A stretch of DNA of 64,000 bases from Wurfbainia villosa. Its lineage: Eukaryota; Streptophyta; Magnoliopsida; Zingiberales; Zingiberaceae. The first letter of the stretch is position 1, and each line of letters starts with the position of its first letter. A program made the position numbers and the translations under genes. The notes under the pieces were generated by a model. The model saw only the letters and a program-made list of their open reading frames with translations, was not told the DNA's origin and searched no databases. This document shows positions 1-11,597 of the stretch, piece after piece. The DNA lies in the NCBI GenBank assembly GCA_025175895.1, contig CM045988.1, positions 87,827,137-87,891,136 of the forward strand, in the 5' to 3' direction.

Positions 1-1146
1 TAGGAAAACCTAGGAAAGTCAACCATTAGTGGACTTTACTTATATCATGTTAAATGGTTGACTTAGGATGATGTGGGTGATGAATTTTGACTTATGATAT
101 TGGGTAATAATGCTTGAATCATGATCTTTGATACTTAATTTTATACTTGATAAATGATCATGATTTATGGTTTGATTGTTAAACTTGTATTGTGATCATA
201 ATATGGAAGCATGGATAATACTTGTTTTATGATCATGGTGGGTTTTTAGAATTATACTTAACCTTGGTAGAATTGCATGAAATTTATGGTTAAGTATAAA
301 TACCTTTAGTTACATCTCACACTCACTATAGGCTAACTTAATTGAAAATATAGCTTGGGTGAGATGTTAGGATGATACAAATGACTCACTTATGCTTATA
401 ACATTTTAATGGGTCATTAGGTGTATCATATTATAGCAATCATAGACCAACTATGGGGAAAGCAAATGTTTAATCAATGAACATATTGGCCATAGATCAT
501 AGTTGGATATTTTAAATATTTTAAAACCATTTCATGTTTTTTATACTGAGAGTTCATATTTTAAATCATTTCAAGGCAAACTAGGCTTTCAAGTTGATAA
601 AAACATTAGTGATTTTCAACATCTTTGAGTTTTTGCCAAACTTTCGAAAATTGATTGCATTTTCATGAAAACTTTTTTTCATTGATAAAGGGCTTTACAA
701 GAAATGTGTTTTAAAATTTTCATAATTTTTCAAATTTTCTAGAATTTTTAATGCATTTCTAAATTTTGGTCCGAAAATCAGAAAAGTTTGAAATTGAGTG
801 TCAGTCGACTGATCATCTGATACAGTTGACTGATGTACTATGCACGAGCACAGTAACTTATTTTATCAGGCTTTAAGGATGATTTTGGTATTTTTCTCTC
901 CTTAGACTTGATGTCATGCTTGTATAACATATGTTAAATGTTTTTCATGGTGTCAACGGGGGAGAAATATATAGTTTAAGTTAATCATGCTAGGGGGAGA
1001 GAATTAGCATGTGTTAAGGGGGAGTTGCATGTATTTAGGGGGAGTGTTTGATACTCATGTTATTTTACATGCTTTCCTACCTTATGTATTTTGGTTATTA
1101 TTTTACCTAACTTAAACGGATTTCCACACATCAAAAAGGGGGAGAT
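1..1146 (+). mobile_element. 3' end of a Sirevirus-type internal region
   Basis: This is the non-coding 3' untranslated part of a Ty1/copia (Sirevirus-type) element whose body lies upstream of the window. From about 530 onward it matches 23237-23841 closely. It carries five G-rich, polypurine-tract-like strings of the form gggggaga/gggggagt near 957, 990, 1017, 1039 and 1136. Repeated polypurine tracts before the 3' LTR are a known Sirevirus hallmark. No open frame of interest is present. The first 500 bases are AT-rich and featureless. A palindromic GTCGACTG cluster sits at about 800-835. Confidence 0.75.
1133..1146 (+). other. Polypurine tract before the Sirevirus LTR
   Basis: A-rich then G-rich run (aaaaagggggagat) directly abutting the TGTTAGGGC start of the LTR. 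It would prime plus-strand DNA synthesis. The equivalent site in the second copy is at 23828-23841, where one G has changed to A. Confidence 0.75.
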
Positions 1147-1428
1147 TGTTAGGGCAATCAACTCATGTATGATATGGTTTTGATGTGTGTGGCAAAGGGT
1201 TTAAGTTAGGTTGTTATGTTGATTTGATATGTGTGTTGAAGTCGTGCAGAACTTAGTAATTCACACATGGGATTGGCTTGATGTTAGCGTTGGTGAGTTC
1301 ACCATCTCATGGCTCGGGCCCTTGAGTCGGTGAAGGATGACATTGTGAAAGTCGTGTGCTTGGTGCATCTGAGGGACCGCCAGATGAGGAGCATTGGAGT
1401 GAAGCCAAAGGAAGCAGACTTCAGAGCG

Positions 1429-1459
1429 CACTACAAGAAAAATGGAAAATAGCGACGAA
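1429..1459 (+). repeat. CACTA1 left terminal inverted repeat
   Basis: 31-bp end starting CACTACAAGAAAAATGG. It pairs with the reverse complement of 9002-9032 with two mismatches. Confidence 0.93.
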
Positions 1460-1995
1460 ATATTAGCGACGAATTAGTTATTCGCCGCTAATACTAGATA
1501 TTTACGGTGAATTTATCAGTCGTCGCAAATAATCTTATATTTGCGACGAAAAACTAAGAATTCGTTGCCAATATAGTAAAAATTAATGACGATATAAAAA
1601 TATTCATCGTAAAATTATACTTAGCGACGAATAAATAGATATACGTCTCAAATTACTTAGCGACGAAAGATTAACATTCGTCGTAAATTATTCAGTCGAG
1701 CCACCAGTCGAGTAAACTGGATTTTGTAGCTGGCCAAATGTCAGGCAGTCGAGTCGTCAATCCCGCCAATCGACTGCATATTAGTGGCGATATATTTAAA
1801 TTTCGTCGCAAACAATTCAGTCGAGGCGCCAATCGAGTTAACACAATTCTGTACCTACGACCAAATTACTGGCAGTCGAGTCGTCAATCCCACTAGTCGA
1901 CTGATGATCAATTTTAGCGATGAATTATTATATTTCCGTTGCAAATCTAATAAATATTAGCGACGAATAAATCATATTTCGTCGCTAATATCCGC
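1445..1995 (+). repeat. CACTA1 left subterminal repeat array
   Basis: About fifteen direct and inverted copies of an 11-bp motif, TTAGCGACGAA / TTCGTCGCTAA, with decayed variants. Such arrays are the binding sites for the TNPA-type protein in CACTA elements. Interspersed are GTCGA-rich pieces (1690-1775 and 1815-1910) such as cagtcgagtcgtcaatc and atcgactgc. These resemble the palindromes in the neighbouring retrotransposon LTRs. Confidence 0.85.
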
Positions 1996-1999
1996 TAAA

Positions 2000-2345
2000 A
2001 AACCCTACCCCACGCCGATTCTCCCATTTCCTCCCCGCGACTTCCTCTCTTCTCTTCCGACGATTTTCTGCTCGCCGACGATTCTCCATGCAACTCTCCG
2101 GCGACCAACTCCGGCGATAGCTCCGGTCCCGTCCTTGGCCTAGCTTCCTCTCGCGTGTGATCGACTTCTTCTCGGTGCTTTTCTCCCGCGACCGGCTCCG
2201 GCGATAGCTTCGGCCTTCGCCCTCCTTCTCCAGCTCTGGCTTTAGCTCGGCCGTCTGGGATCCAACCTCCAGCCTCCGCCCTCCGCCCTCCGCCCTCCGC
2301 CCTCCACCCTCCGCCCTCCACCCTCCTCCCTCCTTCTCCAGCGCC
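2000..2345 (+). repeat. C-rich leader with ctccgccct minisatellite
   Basis: GC- and pyrimidine-rich stretch between the subterminal array and the transposase gene, probably the transcribed leader. From about 2268 to 2333 it consists of 7-9-bp steps (ctccgccct/ctccaccct). The predicted frames across it on both strands are low-complexity products of the repeat, not proteins. CACTA2 has an analogous C-rich leader at 58850-59125. Confidence 0.6.
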
Positions 2346-2981
2346 GGCGACAACTCGGCCTTCCGGCTTGATCAATAACAACTTTTTTTTTATATCTATT
2401 TGTCGCATATGAAATTGCATCTGTCAATTCACTTGATAAATTTTACATTTAGATGATGAATTTAGGATTTTGTTACGGTATAAGTTTATTGTAGATTAAT
2501 CATATATCATTAGGATTTTGAATGGGATTAAATGAAGAATTTAGGTTTTTTTTATCATTTAGATTTGGACTTATTCATGGTAAAATTAAGCTCAATTTGT
2601 GCAATTGAATGGGAGTCATCTTTCTACACTAGTGCACTACGTAACTTTGCCGATCCAAAGCTAGTCAACTTTTAAATTCATGCACCATGTGCTCAACAAT
2701 AATATCTCAAACTTGGTTAAGAGCTCATTGTGTGTTATTTTTCGTAGGATTAATTACTCATCGTGTGTTGTTTTTCACAAGACACAGTCTCAGGTTATAG
2801 GATAAGTTTAGGTTTTTTTATTCTTAGATTATAATGTTCGATGACAAACAAGAGTTATAATGCAAATTGTAAGTTATGTTGTGTTAGGTTTAAATTATAA
2901 GTTTTTTTAATTATTTTGTATGTGATAACTACATTTAAGTTGATAAATTATTTTATATATGTTTAATCAGGGTTCAAAAAT
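2346..2981. other. AT-rich stretch upstream of the TNP2 gene
   Basis: AT-rich sequence that probably holds 5' leader or intron sequence of the transposon transcript. It resembles 59126-59633 in CACTA2 (repeated short blocks of the type ttagatgatnaattttagg). No coding frame is seen. Confidence 0.5.
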
Positions 2982-5900
2982 ATGGATAAAAGTTGGATAA
3001 TGATTCAGAACCGGATTAGTCCAGAATATATAAATGGGTTGAATCAATTTATGAGTATGGCAGAAAATTACATGATCAGTCTGAATTTATCGAAAATTCA
3101 TTGTCCATGTCGACGGTGTGGCAATTTGTTTCAGTTTGAATTGGATTATGTGCGAGGATATCTGTATAGGTGGGGATTCAATAGACTATATAAAGTCTGG
3201 AACTTTTATGGAGAAACTTCTACATCATCCGGTAGTATAAATATTGTCAATCAAGATAAGAATAATTTTGATGTTGAAGTAGATGATTTCGAAGACGATT
3301 TTGAAGACATGTTTACTGATTTACAAAATGCAGAAAATATAACCAACAACGATCCTCAATCAGATGATATAAATGTAACGCCAAATGCAAATGATTGTAG
3401 ATGAAGTTATATTTCAATGTTGGAAGAAGCACAAAAAGAACTCTATCTCAATTGTAATAGTTTTTCAGTTTTCAATTTTGTGGTGATGCTAATGCATGTG
3501 AAGATGTTAAATGGCTGGAGCAATAAATCTTTTGATATGTTACTTCAGTTATTGCAAGAGATATTTCCTAAACCAAATGCGATTCCAAACTCTTATTATG
3601 AAGCCAAAAAATTATTGAAAGAGTTAAGATTGACATATGAGAAGATACATGTCTGTAAGAATGATTGTATATTATTTTGAGATGAGCACAAGAATAAGGA
3701 TGCATGTCCAGTGTGCAAGGAGCCCAGATACAAGTACGAAGGGATAAATAAGAAAAAAAATCCTCAAAAAATTCTTCGATATTTTCCTCTGAAACCGAGA
3801 CTTAAGAGGTTATTTATTTCGAAGCATACGGCTAAAGAGATGAGATGACATAAAGAAAAGCGAGTTGAAACAAATGGTGTATTAAGACACCAGCTGATAG
3901 TGAATCATGGAAAGAATTTGCCAATGCACATGAAATATTTGCAGGAGATCCACGAAATATTCGCTTAGGGTTGGCTACTGACGGGTTTAATTCATTTGGA
4001 AACATGTCAAATGCTTATAGTATGTGACTTGTTATACTTGGCTTGTAAATTATAATTTCCCACCATGGAAAATGATGAAGCCGCCATATATGATTATGTC
4101 TCTGTTAATTCTTGGGCTTAGATCACCTGACAAAGAGATAGATGTATACCTACGACCTCTGATAAATGAACTGAAGGAGCTATGGGATGACGGGGTGGAA
4201 GCATATGATGCATCGACTGAACAAGTCTTTCAATTATATGCTGCTGTGATGTGGACCATTCATGACTTTTCAGCATACGAAACAGTTTCTGGATGGAGCA
4301 CAAAGGGCTATAAGGCATGTCTAGTATGTCTGAATGAAACCAAATCTCAAGGATTAAGGAGTAAAATATGCTACACAGGTCATCGCCGATTCTTGGATGT
4401 GCACCACCCATGGCGTAGAAATAAAGATTTCAATGGAAAGGTTGAAAAAGAAGGACCACCACGATTAATGAATGAATATGAGATTTTAGCGCAGTTAGAC
4501 GCGATGCCCTAAGTGACATTCAGTAAGCATCCTTTATTCAGTAAAAAACTACAATGATCTTCGGATAATACAAATTGGGTAAAGAAGTCTATATTTTTTG
4601 AGTTACCATATTGGTCAGGTTTAAAGTTGAGACACAATTTAGATGTGATGCATATTGAAAAGAATGTTTGTGATGCTTTAATTGACACATTATTAAATAT
4701 AGACGGAAAGTCAAAGGACACTCAAAGCGAGATTAGATTTGCAAGATATGGGGATAAAGAGTGAGTTGCATTTACAGTCGGTAGGAGACAAATTCAGGAA
4801 GCCGTATGCAAGTTACACGTTGACACTGAAAGAAAGGCATGAATTTTGTCAATTTTTGAAATCAGTTAAGTTTCCAGATGTTTATGCTGCTAATATATCT
4901 AGACATGTGAATACAAATGAAGGAAAGATATATGGACTAAAATCACATGATTATCATGTATTGTTGCAAAGAATACTTCCAGTTGTCGTACGTAAATTTT
5001 TCCCAAAAGACATATGTAACACACTAATTAAGCTATGTGATTTCTTCAAAAAGATCACTGCAAGATCTTTACACACAGTGGACTTATGTAGAATGGAGGA
5101 GCAAATAGTCCTGATATTGTGTAAGATGGAACGGATATTTCCTCCGGTATTTTTTGACATATGGTCCATTTGACAGTCCATTTACCTCGTGAAGCTATGC
5201 ATTGGGCGATTTAAATCACGATGGATGTATCCCTTTGAGCGATATTTGGGAAGGCTAAAAAAATATGTTCGTAATAAAGCACGACCTGAAAGATCTATTG
5301 CAGAGGGGTATATTGTAAATGAGGCATTGACTTTCAGTTCGTTGTATATGAGTCAGATTGAGACAAGTTTTTCTAGGTCGGAACGCAATAAAGATGTCTA
5401 ACCATCAAAATGAGAATTAAGTGTTTTCTCATAGGAAACAAGAGTCTTTGGCAACCAACAACGTCGAAAATTATCATTGTCATTGTTTAAGAAAGCACAT
5501 TGGTACATTCTAAACAATTGTAAAGAAGTCGACCGATATCGAAAGTAAGTGTTTACATTAAGTTATTACTTTAATTCTTTTTCATTCATAGAGTTTAAAT
5601 CCATTAAGTTTTATACAGTGAGCATCTACAACTTGTGTCGCAAAAGGTTCATGCTGATCAAGTGATGCAAAATCACGAGTGAGATTTCCCATTGTGGTTT
5701 AGGGATAAAATTGTAGCCCTAAAAAATTTAACAAATTCAGATATCACAGATGAGTTGTATTATTTAGCAATGGGACCTAATGCTGAAGTTCAACTATATG
5801 ATGCATGCATAGTAAATGGGATTCAATATCATACGACATCCCGTGATTCACGCAGAACTACTCAGAATAGTGGGGTCAGTGTACCATCCTCTGACGATGG

Positions 5901-6474
5901 GGACAATTTGGATTTTTTTGGTGTGTTGAAGGATGTGGTCCAAATATTTTATTCTTTTCGGTATAAAGTTCAATTATTTTGGTGTGAATTGTTCCAATGT
6001 AATCCAAAAAAAAAATCGTTGGTGGAAGAGTATGATCTCACGTGTATTGACACTTCTAAAATATGGTATGATGATGACCCATTCATTTTGGCAAACCAAG
6101 CAAATCAAGTGTATTATTTGAATGATATCAAACGTGGAGGTTATTATAAGGTCATGCAAAGGGTTCACTACCGCGATATATACGAAGTATCTGAAGTTGA
6201 TGAAGTATCTGAAGATTTTGAGGGTGGTAATATTTTGATCATAGAGTCAAACCAAGAGATTTTATCTAATGATTCAACTTCAGTAGTCAGTGAAGACTTA
6301 GAAATAACTCAACTTTGTCGATTAGATGTTGAGCATCACCAAATTAATATGGCAAATGCACAAGTGGATCTAGATATGGGCGCTCAAAGTAATCGTATTG
6401 TCGATGGTGAAGATAGTGAAATTGACACTGAGGAAGATGATTATTTATCATTTTTAGATGATGATAGTGATTAG
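2982..6474 (+). pseudogene. TNP2-type CACTA transposase, broken
   Basis: Remnant of the CACTA transposase, which cuts and joins transposon ends. Order of pieces: a transposase-associated N-terminal domain starting MDKSWIMIQNRISPEYINGL with CPCRRCGN (2982-3404); then MLNGWSNKSFDMLL (3417-3680); a CPVCKEPRYKY zinc motif near 3699; the Tnp2 core with DPRNIRLGLATDGFNSFG (about 3949-4001) and AVMWTIHDFSAYETVSGWS (4234-4294), and HNLDVMHIEKNVCDAL (4635-4680). Next is a DUF4218-like block with KMERIFPPVFFDI and MYPFERYLGRLKKYVRNKA (5100-5285). Last is a DUF4216-like block followed by an acidic tail (5692-6474). TGA stops occur at 3402, 3678, 3846 and 4025, and there is at least one 1-base deletion near 3890. 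The stop at 3678 replaces a TGG retained in CACTA2. Not functional. Confidence 0.93.
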
Positions 6475-6576
6475 ATGTATTTATAAAGTATTTATATTAT
6501 TCTTCATTTATATTTCATGTATTTAATATAATCTTTTTTTATACGTTGATTTGTATATAATGCTTATGTCACAGCT

Positions 6577-8145
6577 ATGCCGCCTAAGAGAATTGAGCAC
6601 CCCCCAGTTGTGCCTACGCCTGACGATGACAATGATCATGCTCCTACTGGTTAGTTATATGGTTTTAAATATGTTTATTTTATTTGCTATTTAACTTGTT
6701 AATTGTTAGCATCCTTTGATTTACAGTTCATCCGACATGTAGAGAGACACGAGGCACACACTCTGATCGGCTTCGATAGCAAATCGAGGAATAGGGTAGA
6801 TTACCCATTACATTTCGTAAGTGCGATGGTCACCCTATCGGGACCAATGCAACTGTTTTTATGACAAAGTTAGGTCTGTCAATTAAGAAGTTCGCTCCCC
6901 TACAAGCTAAGTGTTGGAAGCATATCCCTGCGGATAATAAATAGATGATATATGACCGATTATCAGTAAGTACGAGTATTTTGCTAATTAAAGAATCAAC
7001 CATCATTCATTATTAAAATTCAATATTGATATTTTTTTCAGGCTGCTTTCGATATAAGTTTTGCCGAGGAGGCAACGTCGGTAAGGAAGGAGACCGACAG
7101 ATTAATGAGTGCAAGGTACAGAGATAATCGAAATAAGATGCACACTCATTATAAGAGTCTACTGTATCTTCCCCCCACCGAGCGACGGCTTCATATGCCA
7201 AGCGAGTTTTGTGAGATGCACGAAGATTGGAACTACATGTGCGATTTGTTTGAATCAGAGAAATTTTAGGTAACTCAATCTATACCAATTATCTGAGTTA
7301 TATATAAATTATAATATGTGCAACTCATGTTTTAAGTTTTATCTTAACAAATTTTGATATTGTAGACACGATCGGCAATAAATGACTAAAATCGAGCACA
7401 ACTACCATTTACCCATCGAGGTGGTTCAAAATCCTTCATTCAATACAGTTACGATGGTGTAAGTATAAATTTTATAGGTATAGTATATTGGTTGGTATTT
7501 TTAATATTAATGCATTATAATATTTTTCAGACCGATCAATCTCAAAGAAAAGATCGGATTACTGTCTTTAATACAACCCACTGTATTTCGTCAAAGGGAT
7601 GCAGTGGGGAGAGAGTCGAGGCTGCATACGTAAGATATAATCCATAAAATTTAGTAAAGTTATTTTTAAATATTAGTAATTCTTTGTAAACATATTAATA
7701 ATATGTTTGTTATTCTTAGGGTGAAATGGTGAGACTGCGAGATGAACGCATCCAGTCACAAGAAACCGGAGATGACATCGATACAGTTCAGGTTGCAGAT
7801 CATGTGTGTGATAAAGTACTCGGTGTTCGCTCTGGATATATCAGAGGACTTGAAAGTGGGCCAAAATCAATTAGATCCACTTCTTCAGATGCCAACTCCT
7901 CCTCCAGAACAACTAATGCAGCACTGCATGAACAACTTCAATCCACCCAGGAAGAATTGGCGGGGGTGAAAGAGGAGCTAACAAACACTCAAGTTCGATT
8001 AGCTAGCACCGAAGATGAGTTGACATCAATGAGATCAAGACAATATATGTTCGAAGAAATTCTGAATCGACTTGCGCCTGGAGCATTACAATCATTGATG
8101 CATGAGTCCTCTTCAGCTTCAGCTCCGCCTCCTCCTCCTCCTTAG
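6577..8145 (+). pseudogene. CACTA second gene (TNPA-like, Ptta/En/Spm family), broken
   Basis: Multi-exon gene downstream of the transposase, as is typical of CACTA elements. The family binds subterminal repeats. Likely exons: 6577-6650 (MPPKRIEHPPVVPTPDDDND, GT donor at 6651); about 6726-6966 (LPITFRKCDGHPIGTNATVF); about 7041-7269 (SARYRDNRNKMHTHYKSL, HMPSEFCEMHEDWNYMCDLF); about 7366-7459 (INDENRAQLPFTHRGGSKSF with one altered codon); about 7531-7630; and 7720-8145. The last exon contains a long heptad-like coiled coil (LHEQLQSTQEELAGVKEEL and following), then a poly-proline end. In-frame TAG codons in exon 2 show decay. Exon borders are inferred from GT/AG sites and reading-frame continuity only. 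Confidence 0.8.
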
Positions 8146-8395
8146 AGTTTGTGACCATTTAAATTTCGAGCTAGTGAAATTGTGCTTGATTTGAATGTGT
8201 TTGCATTTTAATACTATGAATTTGTGAAAATGGATGTTTTGGATTTTAAATTTGATGTTATGTTAGTTGTTTTTAATTGTATATGTTGTTTTATTGTGTG
8301 AGTGGTATGTTGTTAATTTAAATTGCGTGGTTGATATTGTATTACAGGATTTCGAATATAAATAAAATGGATTCTAGAAATCTGTATTTTTATAG
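8146..8395. other. 3' flank of the CACTA1 second gene
   Basis: AT-rich 3' untranslated sequence between the TNPA-like stop codon and the right subterminal array. Nothing else is visible. Confidence 0.5.
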
Positions 8396-9001
8396 TTAGC
8401 GATGATTTTTTGAAATTTCGTCGCTAACTATCGATATACGGCTTCAGGATTTTACGGTTTAGCGATGAAAATATAAATTTCGTCGCTAGATTTGGAGTAT
8501 CAGTCGAGTCTCTGGTCGACGCGTTCGACTGCTGTAGCACTTTGGCGACGAAGTTTATAAATTTTATCGCAACATAATCTCTAGTCGAGGGGCTCCCGCT
8601 TCTGTAGCTGGCCAAAAAATAGATATTAGCAACAAAATAAGATATTTCATCGTTAAAGGCTCAATCGAGTCGCTAGTCGAGTTGCGGTCAATTCTGTGGA
8701 GGGCCAAAAAATTAAGCAGTCGACTGCTTTATTGCGTCACTCGACTGATTATTAGCGACGATTTGTGTATATTTCATCGCTAATATTGGTGAATTTACTA
8801 GTTTTCGGAGTCGAGATTTTGCGACGAAAGATTTATTTTTTACGACATTTTCAGTTCCGTCGGTAATAGTAACGACGAAATTATTTTAATTCTTCGCTAA
8901 TGTGTCTTAGCGACAATCTTATTACGACGAATCTAGCGACGAATTACTTTCGTCGCAAAATACATTTAATGGTGAATTAGTGTTATTAGCGACGAAAATA
9001 A
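8396..9001 (+). repeat. CACTA1 right subterminal repeat array
   Basis: Mirror of the left array, with many TTAGCGACGAA / TTCGTCGCTAA copies. It also contains GTCGA-rich inserts at 8499-8540 and 8660-8750 (agcagtcgactgc at 8692-8704, cactcgactgatt at 8718-8730). The same motif family occurs at both ends, which confirms one element. Confidence 0.85.
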
Positions 9002-9032
9002 TTCGTCACTATTTTCTATTTTTCTTGTAGTG
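9002..9032 (-). repeat. CACTA1 right terminal inverted repeat
   Basis: Ends ttttcttgtagtg. It is the reverse complement of the left end with two mismatches in 31 bp. Confidence 0.93.
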
Positions 9033-9164
9033 CGATGTTGTGCGCTTGGTGCATCCGAGGGACGTGGCCGGACGAAGAGAGATTCAAGGCAAGGGACTCC
9101 AAGGGAGATGAGAGAATGATCGAATTGTAACGGTAGCTCATAGGTGAACTTGGTCGAATGGCTA

Positions 9165-9395
9165 AGTCAAGTGTCGGATGCTCAACCAAGTAGATTGAGA
9201 TTTTACCTGACAAGTCGGATGTTTAAACTAGGGTTTGAGGTTTTACCCGACGTATGGTTAAGTCGGACACTCAAACATTAGTTTGAGGTTTCTACCCGAC
9301 GAAGTGGAAGTGTCAGATGCACAACCAAGTGGGTTTAGGTTTTACTCGACCGTCGGATGCTCAATCATTGGTGTTTGAGATTTTACCCGACACCA
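9165..9395 (+). repeat. Array of about 60-bp dyad units in the Sirevirus LTR
   Basis: Four to five degenerate units. Each runs gtcggatgctcaaac, a short spacer, then gtttgaggttttacccgac, so each unit is itself an inverted repeat able to form a stem. The same array is present in the other LTR at 24275-24505. It is followed by a CAGTCGACTG cluster (about 9400-9600), so it lies in the upstream regulatory half of the LTR. Confidence 0.75.
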
Positions 9396-9939
9396 GTCGA
9401 CTGATATAGATATCAGTCGACTGCTCTAGGTCGATGGCACTAGACTGGTGCTCGATCGGTGTTCGACTGAAGCTTTCTGGCCCAACAGTCAACTGCTAGG
9501 GTTTGACAGTCGACTTCTCGACAAATTAGTCGACTGCCAAGGGACGATAGTCGACTGATTGAGGTGAATTCGGGCACAGAAGGTTCTAGAGTCGACTGAT
9601 CACTTCGGGACAAAAGGTTTATTTCAATTATATTGTAAGAGGGAGTGATTCTTGTAAGAAAGGTTTACCTCCACCTTGAAGGAGAGATTAGTGAAGGTTT
9701 AGGAGTGATTCACCTGGAACAAATCGGTCCATGGATTAGCGGCAAGGATCGTGAACTACGTTACATTATTTGTTAGCATTGTTCTTTCTTTTACTTCTTG
9801 TGTTTTGTCTTAATTACTTTGTTTAGTATATTTTCGCTGTGCTAACCTAATTGAAGACAATCAAGAAGCGATCGAATGCCATCATCTATCGAATTGGACT
9901 ATTCACCTCCCTCTAGTCATCCACCGATCCTCCAACAAG

Positions 9940-9951
9940 TGGTATCAGAGC
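9940..9951 (+). other. Primer binding site (initiator Met tRNA type)
   Basis: TGGTATCAGAGC lies 2 bases after the CCAACA end of the LTR. This is the standard plant Ty1/copia and Ty3/gypsy PBS complementary to the 3' end of initiator methionine tRNA. Confidence 0.93.
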
Positions 9952-9994
9952 GAGGAGCTTGTCGCAGACTCATCGCCAACACAAGCACGACAAG

Positions 9995-11597
9995 ATGGCT
10001 GACTCCAACATTCATCCACCCAAGTTCGAGGGTGATTTCTCTTGGTAGAAGAAGAGAATGGAGGTATTTTTCGAAATCAACTTTGATATCATGCTTATCA
10101 TGGAAAATGGTTTCAAGATACCTAGGGATGAAGAAGGGAGAATGCTCAAAAAATCAAGGTGGACCAAGAAGCAAAGAGAGGAGCACTTGGCGAATTCAAA
10201 GGCCAAACATCACCTATTCAATGTGCTTCCTCAACAAGAGATAAACCGGATAGGAGAATGTGCAAGCGCCAAGGAAATGTGGGAGAAGCTAGTGGAGCTT
10301 CATGAAGGCACATCTGAAGCCAAGCTAGCAAGAAGGGACCTCCTCCGCTCTCAATTAAGCAATATCAAATTAGATAAGGGGGAAAATGTACTCTCACATC
10401 ATTCACGTTTTAAAGAAATAATAACCGATTTATCAAGTGTATGTGAAAAACTCTCCACCGGGACATGATAATGAAAGCCATAGATGCCTTCCCTCGGTCA
10501 TCCAAATGGAGCTTCATGGTGGACTCCTTCTATATTTCAAAGAATCTAGAGGTAAGTACTCTAGAAGAATTTTTCTCCACCATGGAATTGCATGAGACTA
10601 GGCTTGAAGGCATAATTGAAGAACCAAGCATAAAGCCAAGGGGAGTAGCATTAATGGCCGAGAAAGAAAAGAAGAAGAAGGAGACTCCACCTTCCTCATC
10701 AGATGAAGAATCCTCCTCTTCCTCCATGGATAAGAATGAAGAAGCTTATATGGTAAGAAAGGTGAGACATGCATTAAAACGCTTTAAATTTAACAAGTCT
10801 CATGATAGGAGAAGGCCAAGGAGGAAGATTATTTGCTATAATTGCCAAGGAGAGAGACACATGAGGGATGAGTGTCCCTTGTTAAAAGCAAAGGAAGAAA
10901 AGAAGAAAGGAAGCAAAAAGAAGGAGGAAAAGAAGTCAAAAGACAAGGGGAAGACAAAAGCCCACAACCTTAAAACGGTGACGTGGGATGATTCATCATC
11001 TTCATCGAAAGAAGAGAAAATTGTCACCCACTTGGCACTAATGGGGATTGATGATGTAGAGTCCACCTCCTCCGAGCAAGAAGAAAGAAGTACAAGCGAG
11101 GAGGAGAGCTCTAGTGAAGGGGGAGCTTCATCATCATCATCATTATCATCGGAAGGGGATTGGGTAAGTAAGGTAACAAAACTACCCTCAAATGATGTTG
11201 TTTCAATGATTACTAATCTAACTAGGGATTTGTTTAAGGCTAAAAAGAAAAATAAATGCATGTTTAATGAAATTAAAACCCTAGAAGAGAAATTGAAAAA
11301 TGCATGCTCACATGTTAATGATATCTCTTCTAGTGTTAATGATGCTTGCTTAGTAGGAGAGAAAAGGAGCTTAAGGGAAAAGGTAGATTTTCTCACTAAA
11401 GCCCTAGAAAAATTTACCATTGGCTCAAATACTCTAAACATGATTATTGGGAGCCAAAGAGCTAGTTTTAACAAGAAGGGCCTAAGATACAAGGGATCTA
11501 AGAATGAGTAAGCTTACCATTTTTTTATTGGTAGTGGACAAGCCAAAACTACAATGGTAGCTAGGAAATGGATCCCAAAGGAGTACTTGGTGAACCC
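9995..11597 (+). pseudogene. Sirevirus-type Gag, broken and truncated
   Basis: Capsid polyprotein remnant. ATG at 9995 begins MADSNIHPPKFEGDFSW. A TAG at 10046 replaces an expected tryptophan codon. A copia-type gag domain follows (MENGFKIPRDEEGRM, AKEMWEKLVELHEGTSEAKL), then a frameshift at about 10465. Next are a Lys/Ser/Glu-rich linker, one zinc knuckle CYNCQGERHMRDEC (CX2CX4HX4C, near 10840), and acidic serine-rich runs. A coiled-coil-like segment ends at 11511. Beyond a stop the frame resumes weakly with ARKWIPKEYLVNP (about 11557-11597), the usual Gag linker to protease. The sequence then joins a gypsy LTR; protease, integrase and RT are missing here. Confidence 0.88.

Larger units (their letters stand above)
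1429..9032 (+). mobile_element. CACTA (En/Spm-type) DNA transposon, CACTA1
   Basis: A 7.6-kb CACTA-superfamily transposon with both ends present. Its terminal inverted repeats begin CACTACAAGAAAAA. Subterminal arrays of TTAGCGACGAA flank two gene remnants: a TNP2-type transposase (2982-6474) and a TNPA-like second gene (6577-8145), in the usual order. It sits inside the Sirevirus LTR, and the LTR sequence resumes on the far side (compare 24100-24180). A 3-bp duplication gcg (1426-1428 and 9032-9034) fits if the last G is shared, but the exact boundary is uncertain by one base. Both genes carry stop codons, so the copy is non-autonomous now. Confidence 0.93.
1147..9937 (+). repeat. Sirevirus LTR shared by two tandem elements, split by CACTA1
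   Basis: The LTR runs from TGTTAGGGC at 1147 to CCAACA at 9937, with 1429-9032 being the inserted CACTA element, so its own length is about 1.19 kb. It is preceded by a PPT and followed by a PBS. It therefore serves as the 3' LTR of the upstream element and the 5' LTR of the downstream one, as expected after recombination between elements. Compared with the LTR at 23842-25290 it lacks about 250 bp between 9615 and 9620. The missing block contains the TATA-like box and several CAGTCGACTG palindromes, so this copy probably cannot drive transcription. Confidence 0.8.

Noticed and set aside
1985..2427. Glu/Gly/Arg-rich minus-strand frames
   Set aside because: Produced by the ctccgccct minisatellite in the CACTA1 leader.
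10836..11492. 218-codon minus-strand frame opposite copia gag
   Set aside because: Shadow of the Ser/Glu/Lys-rich gag coding strand; the plus strand has the zinc knuckle and is the real frame.
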